Position numbers and translations under genes: made by a program. Below, piece after piece: positions 1-8,139 of a DNA stretch of 28,408 nt. How positions within the stretch are numbered: the first letter of the stretch is position 1; each line of letters opens with the position of its first letter. The notes beneath the pieces were generated by a model. It saw only the letters and a program-made list of their open reading frames with translations, made no database searches and had not been told where the DNA came from. Source of the DNA: a virus; IMG/VR virus record IMGVR_UViG_3300031758_000433, positions 1 through 28,408 of that record; one strand, 5' to 3'.

Positions 1-1
1 A

Positions 2-76
2 ATAGAATTTGCCAAAGCTTATTTTAAACTATATCTCAAACAACAAGAAGTCGTAGCAAGTTTAGCGAAATTGTAA
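2..76 (+). CDS. 16: C-terminal end of probable small terminase subunit (gp16), partial
   Basis: An open frame runs in from the left edge and ends at the TAA at 74-76, giving about 24 residues ending in ASLAKL. It is followed after 9 bases by the large terminase start. Position directly upstream of gp17 is where T4-like phages carry gp16, the DNA-recognition subunit of the packaging motor. The fragment is helical in character (lysine, glutamine and leucine rich) but too short to identify by sequence, so the assignment rests on gene order only. Confidence 0.5.
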   Translation: MEFAKAYFKLYLKQQEVVASLAKL

Positions 77-85
77 TTTTGTCTT

Positions 86-1735
86 ATGAGTGATCAGGTA
101 TATCTTGGTAATCCCAACCTTAAAAAAGCTAATGTAGCCGTAGAATTTACACAGGAACAAGTTCTTGAGTTTGTAAAGTGCAAGAACGATCCTGTGTATT
201 TTGCTAAAAATTATATCAAGATTGTTTCACTAGACTATGGTGAAATACCTTTTAGGATGTATCCATTCCAAGAGAAGTTAATTACAAACTTTCACGAAAA
301 TAGATTTAACATTTGTAGAATGCCTCGTCAGACAGGTAAATCTACAACTTGTGTTTCATATTTGTTACATTATGCAGTGTTTAATGATAATGTTAACATA
401 GCTATTCTAGCCAACAAGGCATCCACAGCACAAGATCTACTTAGTAGATTACAATTTGCATATGAAAAACTGCCAAAATGGATGCAACAAGGTATCGTAT
501 CATGGAACAAACGATCTCTAGAACTGGAGAATGGCTCAAAAATTATCGCCGCATCTACTTCTGCATCTGCTGTCCGAGGCGGATCGTATAATATCATCTT
601 TTTGGACGAATTCGCTTTCATCCCGAATCACATTGCTGATGAATTCTTTGCCTCTGTTTATCCTACTATATCGTCTGGACAAAGCACAAAAGTCCTAATT
701 GTTTCTACCCCAAAAGGTATGAATCATTTTTACCGTATGTGGCATGATGCCGAACGCGGTAAAAATGAATACGTTCCCACAGATGTTCATTGGTCCGAAG
801 TTCCAGGAAGAGACGATAAGTGGAAAGCACAAACTATTGCAAACACGTCAGAACAACAATTTAAAGTTGAGTTTGAGTGCGAATTTTTAGGATCTGTCGA
901 TACTCTCATATCTGCAGCAAAACTCAGATCTTTAGTTTACGATGATCCCATAAAAAGAAATGCAGGCCTTGACATTTATGAAGAACCTCAAAAGGATCAT
1001 AATTATGTTTTAACGGTTGATGTTGCTAGGGGCGTAGAGAAAGATTATTCAGCATTTACAATTTGTGATACAACAAGTTTTCCATATAGACTTGTAGCAA
1101 AATACAGAAATAACCAGATTAAACCAATGTTATTTCCGAGTATTATCAAAGATCTTGCAGTCGCTTACAATAAAGCATATGTTTTAGTTGAAGTTAATGA
1201 CGTTGGTGAACAAGTTGGACAGATTCTTCATATGGATTTGGAATATGATAACGTCCTTATGTGTACGATGAGGGGTCGTGCTGGTCAATTAGTGGGTCAA
1301 GGGTTTTCTGGTAAGAAATCTCAAATGGGCGTGAAGATGTCCAAAAATGTCAAAAAGATTGGATGCATGAATCTTAAGACTTTAATAGAAGAAGATAAAT
1401 TAGTCATTAAAGACTATGAAGTGATCAGTGAACTCACAACTTTCATTCAGAAAGCTAATTCTTTTGAGGCTGAAGATGGTTGTAATGATGATCTTGCAAT
1501 GTGTCTAGTTATTTTTGCATGGTTAATCATGCAACCATACTTCAAAGAAATGACGGACAATGATGTTCGTAAAAGGATTTATGAAGAACAAAAAAATCAA
1601 ATTGAACAAGATATGGCCCCTTTCGGATTCATTTCTGATGGGTTAGATAGTGGAGAAAGCTTTGTTGATGAAGATGGCGATCGTTGGCATGTTGATGAAT
1701 ATGGAGACATGCAATATATGTGGGATTATAGATAA
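86..1735 (+). CDS. 17: Terminase large subunit gp17 (packaging ATPase and nuclease)
   Basis: This is the motor that pumps phage DNA into the prohead and cuts the concatemer. The 549 residues are somewhat shorter than T4 gp17 (610). The N-terminal ATPase has a Walker A RQTGKST at residues 81-87, a Walker B IIFLDEFAF with D174-E175, and the STP coupling motif at 207-209. The C-terminal RNase H-like nuclease has its acidic residues in VDVARG (D312), VEVND (E369) and NDDLA (D468-D469). The tail is acidic and rich in D, E and W. The ATG at 86 lies just after the probable gp16 stop, and the gene overlaps the next one by a single base. The match to T4-type terminases is clear across both domains. 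Confidence 0.97.
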   Translation: MSDQVYLGNPNLKKANVAVEFTQEQVLEFVKCKNDPVYFAKNYIKIVSLDYGEIPFRMYPFQEKLITNFHENRFNICRMPRQTGKSTTCVSYLLHYAVFNDNVNIAILANKASTAQDLLSRLQFAYEKLPKWMQQGIVSWNKRSLELENGSKIIAASTSASAVRGGSYNIIFLDEFAFIPNHIADEFFASVYPTISSGQSTKVLIVSTPKGMNHFYRMWHDAERGKNEYVPTDVHWSEVPGRDDKWKAQTIANTSEQQFKVEFECEFLGSVDTLISAAKLRSLVYDDPIKRNAGLDIYEEPQKDHNYVLTVDVARGVEKDYSAFTICDTTSFPYRLVAKYRNNQIKPMLFPSIIKDLAVAYNKAYVLVEVNDVGEQVGQILHMDLEYDNVLMCTMRGRAGQLVGQGFSGKKSQMGVKMSKNVKKIGCMNLKTLIEEDKLVIKDYEVISELTTFIQKANSFEAEDGCNDDLAMCLVIFAWLIMQPYFKEMTDNDVRKRIYEEQKNQIEQDMAPFGFISDGLDSGESFVDEDGDRWHVDEYGDMQYMWDYR

Positions 1736-1965
1736 TGGATTTTGATGATCAATTTGAATTAGAACATTTATTTCTTACTGAGAGAAAATGTAGAAAGTGT
1801 GGAAAAGTAAAAGATCTTATTGATGGTTTTTATCTTACGAGAAAAGGTAGAGGTGGCATAGCATCAGCATATTCATATGAGTGTAAAAATTGCACTATTC
1901 AAAGAATAGTCTCCAGTAGAATGACTAATAGAGTTTTTGATAAATGGGAATATCCTGACTGGTAA
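1735..1965 (+). CDS. Small zinc-ribbon protein, function unknown
   Basis: A 76-residue protein with two CxxC pairs, CRKC near residue 19 and CKNC near residue 50, spaced as in a treble-clef or zinc-ribbon fold. The surrounding KxCRKCGxxK pattern resembles zinc-binding segments of HNH-type proteins, but no HNH catalytic histidine/asparagine cluster is visible, so nuclease activity is not supported. The ATG shares its A with the last base of the gp17 stop (TAATG), indicating translational coupling with the terminase. A role in packaging or in DNA binding is possible from position only. It is followed by about 85 bases holding the gp18 promoter. Confidence 0.75.
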   Translation: MDFDDQFELEHLFLTERKCRKCGKVKDLIDGFYLTRKGRGGIASAYSYECKNCTIQRIVSSRMTNRVFDKWEYPDW

Positions 1966-2007
1966 TTTTTGTTCATGTACTGTTTCCCCAATATAAAGTT
2001 AGCAAAT

Positions 2008-2015
2008 AATAAATA
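2008..2015 (+). promoter_or_regulatory. Late promoter (AATAAATA) for gp18
   Basis: AATAAATA matches 7 of 8 bases of the T4 late promoter TATAAATA, recognised by gp55 with the gp45 clamp. It lies 37 bases before the gp18 ATG. It is embedded in an inverted repeat CAAATA (2003-2008) / TATTTG (2014-2019). Confidence 0.7.
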
Positions 2016-2052
2016 TTTGTAGTCAAGTTGAAACTTCTTTAGAGGGAAAGAC

Positions 2053-4461
2053 ATGTCGCTAAACTTAGTATCACCAGGCGTAAAGGTCAGAGAAGTTGAT
2101 CTTACTGTAGGCAGAATCGATGCAGTAAATGATCAAGTTGCAGCAATCGCCGGCCCATTTCTTAGAGGACCTATTGGACAACCAGTTCTAGTAGAGACCG
2201 AACAGGATCTTTTAAACACATTCGGCAAACCATCTAATACTGATGGTCAGTATGAATATTGGTTAACTGCATCCTCATATCTCTCTTATGGAGGAACATT
2301 AAGAGTTATTAGATCAGATGATGATGAATTAATCAACGCACATGCAGGTGTTGGTGGAAGTGCCGTAACTCTAAAAATAAAATCACAAGAAGATTATCAA
2401 AATAATTATACAAGTTCAACCGGATGGTTTTTTGCTTCTAAAGAAGCAGGATCTTGGGCTAATGGATTGAAAGTTTGTGTAATTGATAGTGCTGCAGACC
2501 AAAGAGTTTCTATTGGTACTTTTGGTTTAGCTGTAGGTTATGCTATGACTTGCGGAGTCAGCACTTCATATGTAACTTCTTCAGGAACTGTAGAAACTTT
2601 CAATGGATACATCAAGGGAATTATTACAAAAGTTAATGTTGGTAGTGTGGATGTAAAAATTGTAAGTAGACATGATTCAACTACCGGATTAAGTACTTCC
2701 GTTTCATATCAAACAAATGGACTCAATAAAATATTTCAACAACCAGAAGGTGAGGGAAGTATTTACTATCAAGTCTTTAATAATGTAGGAACTGCTACTT
2801 CCCTAGAGAAGTTTAGAATTTCTAATGCAGCTACAATCGGAATCGGATCTACTGTAGTAGCAACTACCGCTTCAATATCAAATAATGTTGAAGTTGGTGA
2901 TTTAATTCAATCACTGAATAGTACATTTAAAGCAAGAGTGGTTGGACTAGCAACTGGTCAAATCATCGTAGATACAGTTTCTCCTGTTGCGCTTGCAGCT
3001 ACAACTTTAGTTGTAACCTATGTCAGAAATTCTATAGATGGAACTTTAAGTAGAGGTGAGGGGTTACTTCCTAATAGTGATCTTAATTCAGTAGTCGATT
3101 GGTATGATCAACAGACTTTAGGATTAACTAATTCTACTGTATTTTGGAAAAACATTGCTCCTAGACCAGGAACATCTCAGTATACCGACTCAAGAAATGG
3201 AAAAAATGATGAGGTACACGTAGTTGTAGTCGATGATAGTGGATCCGTTTCTGGAATATCTGGTAACATTCTAGAGAAATTTACCAATCTGTCAAAAGCT
3301 ACAGACGCCAAAATTACTCCAAGTGAAAATATTTACTATAAGACATATATTCAAAATAATTCAGAATATATTTACGCTGGCGAAGTAGATGCTTTACTTT
3401 CTCCTTCATTCACATCCCTGGATGGTTATGTATTATCCAGTGGAGGGTCAATCGCTTGGGGTCAGGAAGCAAATTCAACTACTTTTGGACTTTCTGGTGC
3501 AAAAACTTATTCATTACAAAATGGCCACAACTATGGAGCTGGTAATGGATATTCTGTGAGTCTGGCAAATATCCTAAGTTCTTATGATATACTATCAAAC
3601 CCAGCAGAATATAATATAAACTTTATTCTCGGTGGTCCAAGTGGTGGAGAAACAATCTTTGATTCTCAAGCAAAAGCAAATAAACTTATTTCCATTGCAG
3701 AATCAAGAAAAGATTGTGTAGTAACCATATCCCCACACAGAAGTGGTGTTGTAAATGTAACCAATAGTGATACCCAAACATCGAACATAATTAATTTCTA
3801 CGATTCAGTATCTTCAAGTTCTTATGCAGTATTTGATTCTGGATTCAAATACATGTTCGATAGATTTAATAATCAGTTTAGATATATCCCATTGAATGGA
3901 GATATTGCTGGACTCATGGCAAGAACATCTATTAATAATTATCCATGGTTCTCCCCAGCAGGAGCTGCAAGAGGAACTATCAACAATGCGGTTAAACTTG
4001 CATACAATCCAAGTCAAGGTCAAAGGGATCTTCTTTATCCTAAGAGAATTAATCCAGTTATTTTCTCTCCTGGATCCGGAATTATTCTTTTTGGTGATAA
4101 AACAGGACTTTCTTATTCATCAGCTTTTGATAGAATAAATGTTCGTCGTCTATTCCTAACCATCGAAGAGACCATTGAAAGAGCTGCAAGAGCCCAACTA
4201 TTCGAATTCAATGATGCTGTAACAAGATCAAACTTCTTGAATATTGTTGAACCATATCTCCGTGATGTAAGGGCAAAGAGAGGTATAACAGACTTCTTAG
4301 TTATTTGTGATGAATCCAATAATACTCCAGATATTATTGATTCAAATCAATTTAGGGCTGATATTTTTGTAAAACCAGCACGATCAATTAACTTTGTTGG
4401 TCTAACTTTTGTTGCTAACAGAACTGGAGTTAGCTTCGAAGAGATTGTCGGAACCGTTTAA
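2053..4461 (+). CDS. 18: Contractile tail sheath protein gp18
   Basis: Forms the contractile sheath around the tail tube. At 802 residues it is longer than T4 gp18 (659), with the extra length in the middle, as expected for the variable protruding domains. The N-terminus (SPGVKVREVDLT) and the C-terminal block (RAKRGITDFLVICD, NNTPDIID, VKPARSINF, RTGVSFEE) are the most conserved parts of the sheath family and match well. The middle (about residues 100-450) is rich in S, T, G and V and likely beta structure. A purine-rich stretch (GAGGGAAAG) precedes the ATG. A late promoter lies just upstream, and the tube gene follows after 41 bases. Confidence 0.96.
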   Translation: MSLNLVSPGVKVREVDLTVGRIDAVNDQVAAIAGPFLRGPIGQPVLVETEQDLLNTFGKPSNTDGQYEYWLTASSYLSYGGTLRVIRSDDDELINAHAGVGGSAVTLKIKSQEDYQNNYTSSTGWFFASKEAGSWANGLKVCVIDSAADQRVSIGTFGLAVGYAMTCGVSTSYVTSSGTVETFNGYIKGIITKVNVGSVDVKIVSRHDSTTGLSTSVSYQTNGLNKIFQQPEGEGSIYYQVFNNVGTATSLEKFRISNAATIGIGSTVVATTASISNNVEVGDLIQSLNSTFKARVVGLATGQIIVDTVSPVALAATTLVVTYVRNSIDGTLSRGEGLLPNSDLNSVVDWYDQQTLGLTNSTVFWKNIAPRPGTSQYTDSRNGKNDEVHVVVVDDSGSVSGISGNILEKFTNLSKATDAKITPSENIYYKTYIQNNSEYIYAGEVDALLSPSFTSLDGYVLSSGGSIAWGQEANSTTFGLSGAKTYSLQNGHNYGAGNGYSVSLANILSSYDILSNPAEYNINFILGGPSGGETIFDSQAKANKLISIAESRKDCVVTISPHRSGVVNVTNSDTQTSNIINFYDSVSSSSYAVFDSGFKYMFDRFNNQFRYIPLNGDIAGLMARTSINNYPWFSPAGAARGTINNAVKLAYNPSQGQRDLLYPKRINPVIFSPGSGIILFGDKTGLSYSSAFDRINVRRLFLTIEETIERAARAQLFEFNDAVTRSNFLNIVEPYLRDVRAKRGITDFLVICDESNNTPDIIDSNQFRADIFVKPARSINFVGLTFVANRTGVSFEEIVGTV

Positions 4462-4502
4462 TTCTTTAAGATAAAACATCAATCCCTACCGAGGTAAAAA
4501 CA

Positions 4503-5174
4503 ATGGCTGCACAATTTTCAAATACATCAACCTTTCAACAAAGAACTCTAGAAGATTTTAAATCAAAACTAATTGGTGGTGGTGCTAGACCAAATCTATT
4601 TGAAGTAGAACTTGGTTTTCCCACATTCGCTACTGGTAATGACACTACTATCTCAGAGTTATCTAGATTTATGATCAAGGCAGCTAACTTGCCAGCTTCA
4701 AATGTTGGAGTAATTGAAGTTCCTTTTAGAGGAAGAAATTTAAAGATAGCTGGAGATAGAACCTTTGATGTGTGGACTATTACAATAATTAACGATGTTG
4801 ATTTTAAATTAAGAACAACATTTGAAAAGTGGATGAATGCAATCAACAAACATGATGATAACTCTGGTTTAATTAATCCAGCACAGTATCAAAGAGATGC
4901 TATAGTAAAGCAGTTTGGAAGAGCTTCTATCCAAAATGCTACTGGAAACGTTGCTGATCCTGCAATTACAATTGGAACGACATTACCTGTTCTAAAGGCT
5001 TATAAGTTCTACGGAATATTCCCAACTTCAGTAAGTGCGATTGACCTTTCCTATGATTCTGCTGATACAATCGAAGAATTTACTGTAGATTTACAAGTTC
5101 AGTGGTGGGATGCTCTCGATAATGGTGGAGCTTCACAATTATCTACTACTGAGACCCCAACTGCGGAACTCTAA
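4503..5174 (+). CDS. 19: Tail tube protein gp19
   Basis: Forms the inner tube through which DNA passes. The 223 residues exceed T4 gp19 (163). Family features are the N-terminal RPNLFEVELGFP segment, a central VPFRGRNLKIAGDRTFD strand pair, the INDVDFKLRTTFEKWMNAIN helix region, and the C-terminal FYGIFPTSVSAIDLSYD motif before a final strand containing VQWWD. The same FPTS-S-IDxD motif recurs in the gp3-like protein at 10845, showing the shared tube fold. GAGG at 4490-4493 is a reasonable ribosome binding site. It appears to be co-transcribed with gp18; I see no late promoter box in the short gap. Confidence 0.95.
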   Translation: MAAQFSNTSTFQQRTLEDFKSKLIGGGARPNLFEVELGFPTFATGNDTTISELSRFMIKAANLPASNVGVIEVPFRGRNLKIAGDRTFDVWTITIINDVDFKLRTTFEKWMNAINKHDDNSGLINPAQYQRDAIVKQFGRASIQNATGNVADPAITIGTTLPVLKAYKFYGIFPTSVSAIDLSYDSADTIEEFTVDLQVQWWDALDNGGASQLSTTETPTAEL

Positions 5175-5180
5175 TAAATA
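5173..5180 (+). promoter_or_regulatory. Late promoter (AATAAATA) for gp20
   Basis: AATAAATA begins inside the gp19 TAA stop codon and ends 25 bases before the gp20 ATG, matching the T4-type late promoter box. Confidence 0.7.
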
Positions 5181-5205
5181 GTAGAAACTAGTTCACCCTT
5201 GAATA

Positions 5206-6909
5206 ATGCCTAAATTATTTGGTTTTAAAATCCAAGATTCGGAGGACGATAGATCTAAAAAGTCTATCGTCTCTCCTGTTCCGGAGAATCAAGAAGATTC
5301 TTCGGACTTTTATGTGTCTAGTGGATTTTATGGACAATATGTTGACATTGAAGGAGTTTATAAATCAGAATATGATTTAATTAAAAGATATCGTGAAATG
5401 GCTTTACATCCAGAGGTGGATGGAGCTATAGAAGACGTTATAAATGAAGCAATAGTATCTGATCAAAATGATTCTCCAGTACAAATAGACTTATCGAATG
5501 TACCCGCTTCAGATAAACTCAAAAAAATTATTAGAGATGAGTTTATCTATATTAAAGAAATTTTAGATTTTGATAAAAGATGTCATGAGATTCTAAGAAA
5601 TTGGTACGTAGACGGTAGAATTTATTATCATAAAGTTATAGATTTAGAAAAACCACAAGAAGGAATTAAAGAAGTAAGATATATTGATCCTACAAAAATT
5701 AAACTTGTAAGAAAAATTAAAAGAGATGGAAAACATGTTTTGAATCCATCTTTTATGGTTACTGATGGTAAATCAGGGAACGTTAGTATGAGCACTCCCG
5801 AAGTGGAAGAATTTTATGAATATGATCCAAATACTAGGGGTGGTCAAAGAACAAGTACTTTTAAGAGTGGTGTAGGTGGCGCTGCAAGAATTTCTAAAGA
5901 TTCAATCACATATGTACATTCCGGTCTTGTAGATAGGAATAAACAAGTTGTTCTTTCATACCTACACAAAGCAATCAAAGCTCTCAATCAATTAAGAATG
6001 ATTGAAGACTCTCTTGTTATATACAGATTGTCTCGTGCTCCAGAACGTCGTATCTTTTATATTGATGTTGGCAATCTACCAAAAATTAAAGCGGAACAAT
6101 ATCTCCGTGATGTCATGACTCGCTATCGCAATAAGTTAGTTTATGACGCCAATACTGGAGAAATTCGTGATGATAAAAGAATGATGGCAATGCTAGAAGA
6201 TTTCTGGCTCCCTCGCCGTGAAGGTGGTAGAGGAACTGAAATCTCTACTCTTCCAGGTGGGCAAAACCTTGGAGAACTTGCTGATATTGAATATTTCCAG
6301 AAGAAACTTTATAGAGCTCTTGGTGTTCCAGAGTCTCGTTTGGGTGGAACAGGTGGATTCAACCTAGGCAGATCTTCAGAGATTTTAAGAGACGAAATTA
6401 AATTTACTAAGTTCGTCGGAAGAATGAGAAAGAGATTTTCTCAACTATTCATGGATATGTTAAAGACTCAACTTATCCTCAAAAATATTGTAACTCCAGA
6501 AGACTGGAAAATTCTTTCCGATCACATTCAATTCGATTATGTTTATGACAATCACTTTGCAGAACTAAAAGAAGCAGAATTGATTCAAAACAGACTCAAT
6601 GTTCTTGCAGTTGCTGAACCATACGTTGGGAAATATTTTTCTGTAGATTATGTCAGAAGAGTTATTCTCAAACAAACTGATTCTGAAATTGTAGAAATTG
6701 ATGAACAAATAGTAAAAGAGAAAGAAAAAGGAATTATTCCACCCGATGTAGATCCTACAACTGGACTTCCTGTTGGGGAACAACCACCTATTGATCAAGG
6801 ATCTATGGGCGAAGTTCCAGTTTCACCAGAAGCTTCAACTGCTTCTGTTGAGATGCAACCAACAGAAGAAGCTCCTAAAGCCACTATGCCTAAGGGTGGT
6901 AGGATCTAA
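5206..6909 (+). CDS. 20: Portal vertex protein gp20
   Basis: Forms the dodecameric portal at the head vertex. It nucleates prohead assembly and later binds the terminase and neck. The 567 residues compare with 524 in T4. Recognisable blocks are YREMALHPEVDGAIEDVINE near residue 65, the YIDPTKIKLVRKI stretch near 162, SRAPERRIFYIDVGNLP near 279, a glycine-rich GRGTEISTLPGGQNLGEL segment near 344 and SRLGGTGGFNLGRSSEI near 376. This gene is widely used as a cyanomyovirus marker. The C-terminal about 80 residues are P, E and Q rich and probably disordered. A late promoter overlaps the preceding stop. Confidence 0.97.
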   Translation: MPKLFGFKIQDSEDDRSKKSIVSPVPENQEDSSDFYVSSGFYGQYVDIEGVYKSEYDLIKRYREMALHPEVDGAIEDVINEAIVSDQNDSPVQIDLSNVPASDKLKKIIRDEFIYIKEILDFDKRCHEILRNWYVDGRIYYHKVIDLEKPQEGIKEVRYIDPTKIKLVRKIKRDGKHVLNPSFMVTDGKSGNVSMSTPEVEEFYEYDPNTRGGQRTSTFKSGVGGAARISKDSITYVHSGLVDRNKQVVLSYLHKAIKALNQLRMIEDSLVIYRLSRAPERRIFYIDVGNLPKIKAEQYLRDVMTRYRNKLVYDANTGEIRDDKRMMAMLEDFWLPRREGGRGTEISTLPGGQNLGELADIEYFQKKLYRALGVPESRLGGTGGFNLGRSSEILRDEIKFTKFVGRMRKRFSQLFMDMLKTQLILKNIVTPEDWKILSDHIQFDYVYDNHFAELKEAELIQNRLNVLAVAEPYVGKYFSVDYVRRVILKQTDSEIVEIDEQIVKEKEKGIIPPDVDPTTGLPVGEQPPIDQGSMGEVPVSPEASTASVEMQPTEEAPKATMPKGGRI

Positions 6910-6915
6910 TAAATA
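6908..6915 (+). promoter_or_regulatory. Late promoter (AATAAATA) for the gp67-like gene
   Basis: AATAAATA overlaps the gp20 TAA stop and lies 27 bases upstream of the gp67-like ATG, with the same stop-plus-promoter arrangement as at gp19/gp20. Confidence 0.7.
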
Positions 6916-6942
6916 CCTTAAATAAACATTGAATTAAAACAA

Positions 6943-7137
6943 ATGGATGATTTAATTGACATGATTGTTGCTGACCAATCCCCATCAGATATCAGCGACA
7001 GAATTAAAGAGATTTTAATGCAAAAATCAGCAGAAAATATTGATATTATTAGACCTGCGGTTGCTGCATCAGTTTTCGGAAATGAAGAAAATGTGGAAGA
7101 AAGTGATGATGAAGTTGCAGAGGAAGATGCAGAATAA
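6943..7137 (+). CDS. 67: Prohead core protein, gp67-like
   Basis: A 64-residue protein with a short helical N-terminal half (MDDLIDMIVADQ...DRIKEILM) and a very acidic C-terminal tail of E and D residues. This is the layout of T4 gp67 (80 residues), a minor scaffold-core protein needed for correct head shape and degraded by the gp21 protease during maturation. Position between portal and protease is the gp67 position in T4. Sequence identity is low because the protein is short and biased, so the call depends on size, charge pattern and synteny together. Confidence 0.8.
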   Translation: MDDLIDMIVADQSPSDISDRIKEILMQKSAENIDIIRPAVAASVFGNEENVEESDDEVAEEDAE

Positions 7138-7143
7138 TAAATA
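7136..7143 (+). promoter_or_regulatory. Late promoter (AATAAATA) for the gene at 7169
   Basis: AATAAATA overlaps the stop codon of the gp67-like gene and ends 25 bases before the next ATG. Confidence 0.65.
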
Positions 7144-7168
7144 ACTATTATAGGACTTTATTATAACG

Positions 7169-7438
7169 ATGCAAAGAACAAAAATAATTGCAACAGAAGT
7201 TGCAATGCCAACAACTGCAGGCGCTGCTTCCAGTATTAGTGAAGCAACTTGCGTAAGATTATACAATGGTTCTGGTGCTGCAGCTACGGTAAGTATTTCA
7301 ACTGCTGTTGGAGCTGCAACAACCAATTCATTCACAATGGCTACAGGTGATGTTGAATTTCTTCAAAAAGCTGCAACGGATGTAATTTTTGCATCTTCTG
7401 CGTCTGTGAAAGCTGCCAAAGTAGGACTTACCAACTAA
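7169..7438 (+). CDS. Small probable virion protein, function unknown
   Basis: An 89-residue protein rich in A, T, S and V, with alternating hydrophobic and polar residues (VRLYNGSGAAATVSI, FTMATGDVEFLQK) typical of a small beta-sandwich. It has no signal peptide, membrane segment or catalytic motif. It has its own late promoter and sits between prohead core gp67 and protease gp21, inside the head-assembly block. T4 has gp68 here, but this composition does not resemble the charged core protein gp68. A capsid accessory or decoration role is an inference from fold type and position. Confidence 0.75.
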   Translation: MQRTKIIATEVAMPTTAGAASSISEATCVRLYNGSGAAATVSISTAVGAATTNSFTMATGDVEFLQKAATDVIFASSASVKAAKVGLTN

Positions 7439-7443
7439 GAACC

Positions 7444-8094
7444 ATGAAACTAATTACCGAAGAAGTAACGAATGTAAAAATTATCACTGAAGGAAAAGGT
7501 GATAATAAAAAACTTTATATTGAAGGAGTATTTCTCCAAGGAGAAATTAAAAACCGTAATGGGAGAATGTATCCCATCACTGTTCTCTCTCGTGAGGTTG
7601 ATCGTTATAATGAACAGTTTGTATCTAAAGGTCGCGCTTTAGGAGAACTCGGACACCCCGATGGTCCTACTGTAAACCTTGATCGTGTTTCACATAAAAT
7701 CACTTCTCTCACTCAAGAGGGAAATAATTTTATCGGTAAAGCACAAATTTTGAATACTCCAATGGGAAAAATTGCATCCTCACTTCTTGATGAAGGTGTA
7801 ATGCTTGGCGTTTCTTCTCGTGGTGTTGGTTCACTCCAAACAACTAGTGAAGGTCACAAAGTAGTTGGTGAAGATTTTATGCTTGCTACTGCAGCTGATA
7901 TCGTCGCTGATCCTTCTGCTCCAGATGCTTTTGTTTCTGGAATCATGGAAGGAAAAGAGTGGGTTTGGGAAGGTGGAATCCTTCGTGAACAACTCGTTTC
8001 AAAAACTCAAAAGAGAATTAATACTCTTGTTGATCAAAGAAGACTTGATGAACAGAAGTTAAATCTGTTTAATGAGTTTTTATCAAATCTATAA
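7444..8094 (+). CDS. 21: Prohead core scaffold protein and maturation protease gp21
   Basis: A serine protease assembled inside the prohead that degrades the scaffold and trims gp23. The 216 residues are close to T4 gp21 (212). Herpes-protease-like catalytic residues are visible: His in GELGHPDGP (H71) and Ser in LGVSSRGVGS (S124/S125). The NRNGRMYP motif near residue 37 is typical of the family. The start lies 5 bases after the preceding stop, so it shares a transcript with the small gene upstream. T4-type specificity is L/I-x-E followed by A, G or S; candidate sites appear in gp23 and in the repeat protein at 19596. Confidence 0.95.
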   Translation: MKLITEEVTNVKIITEGKGDNKKLYIEGVFLQGEIKNRNGRMYPITVLSREVDRYNEQFVSKGRALGELGHPDGPTVNLDRVSHKITSLTQEGNNFIGKAQILNTPMGKIASSLLDEGVMLGVSSRGVGSLQTTSEGHKVVGEDFMLATAADIVADPSAPDAFVSGIMEGKEWVWEGGILREQLVSKTQKRINTLVDQRRLDEQKLNLFNEFLSNL

Positions 8095-8096
8095 AT

Positions 8097-8108
8097 TATA
8101 AATAAATA
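8097..8108 (+). promoter_or_regulatory. Late promoter (TATAAATA / AATAAATA tandem) for gp22
   Basis: TATAAATA at 8097-8104 is an exact T4 late promoter box, overlapped by a second AATAAATA at 8101-8108. The gp22 ATG is at 8140. This is the only exact 8/8 box seen in the window. Confidence 0.75.
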
Positions 8109-8139
8109 CAGATTATACAAAGGTAATCGGAGAGTACAA

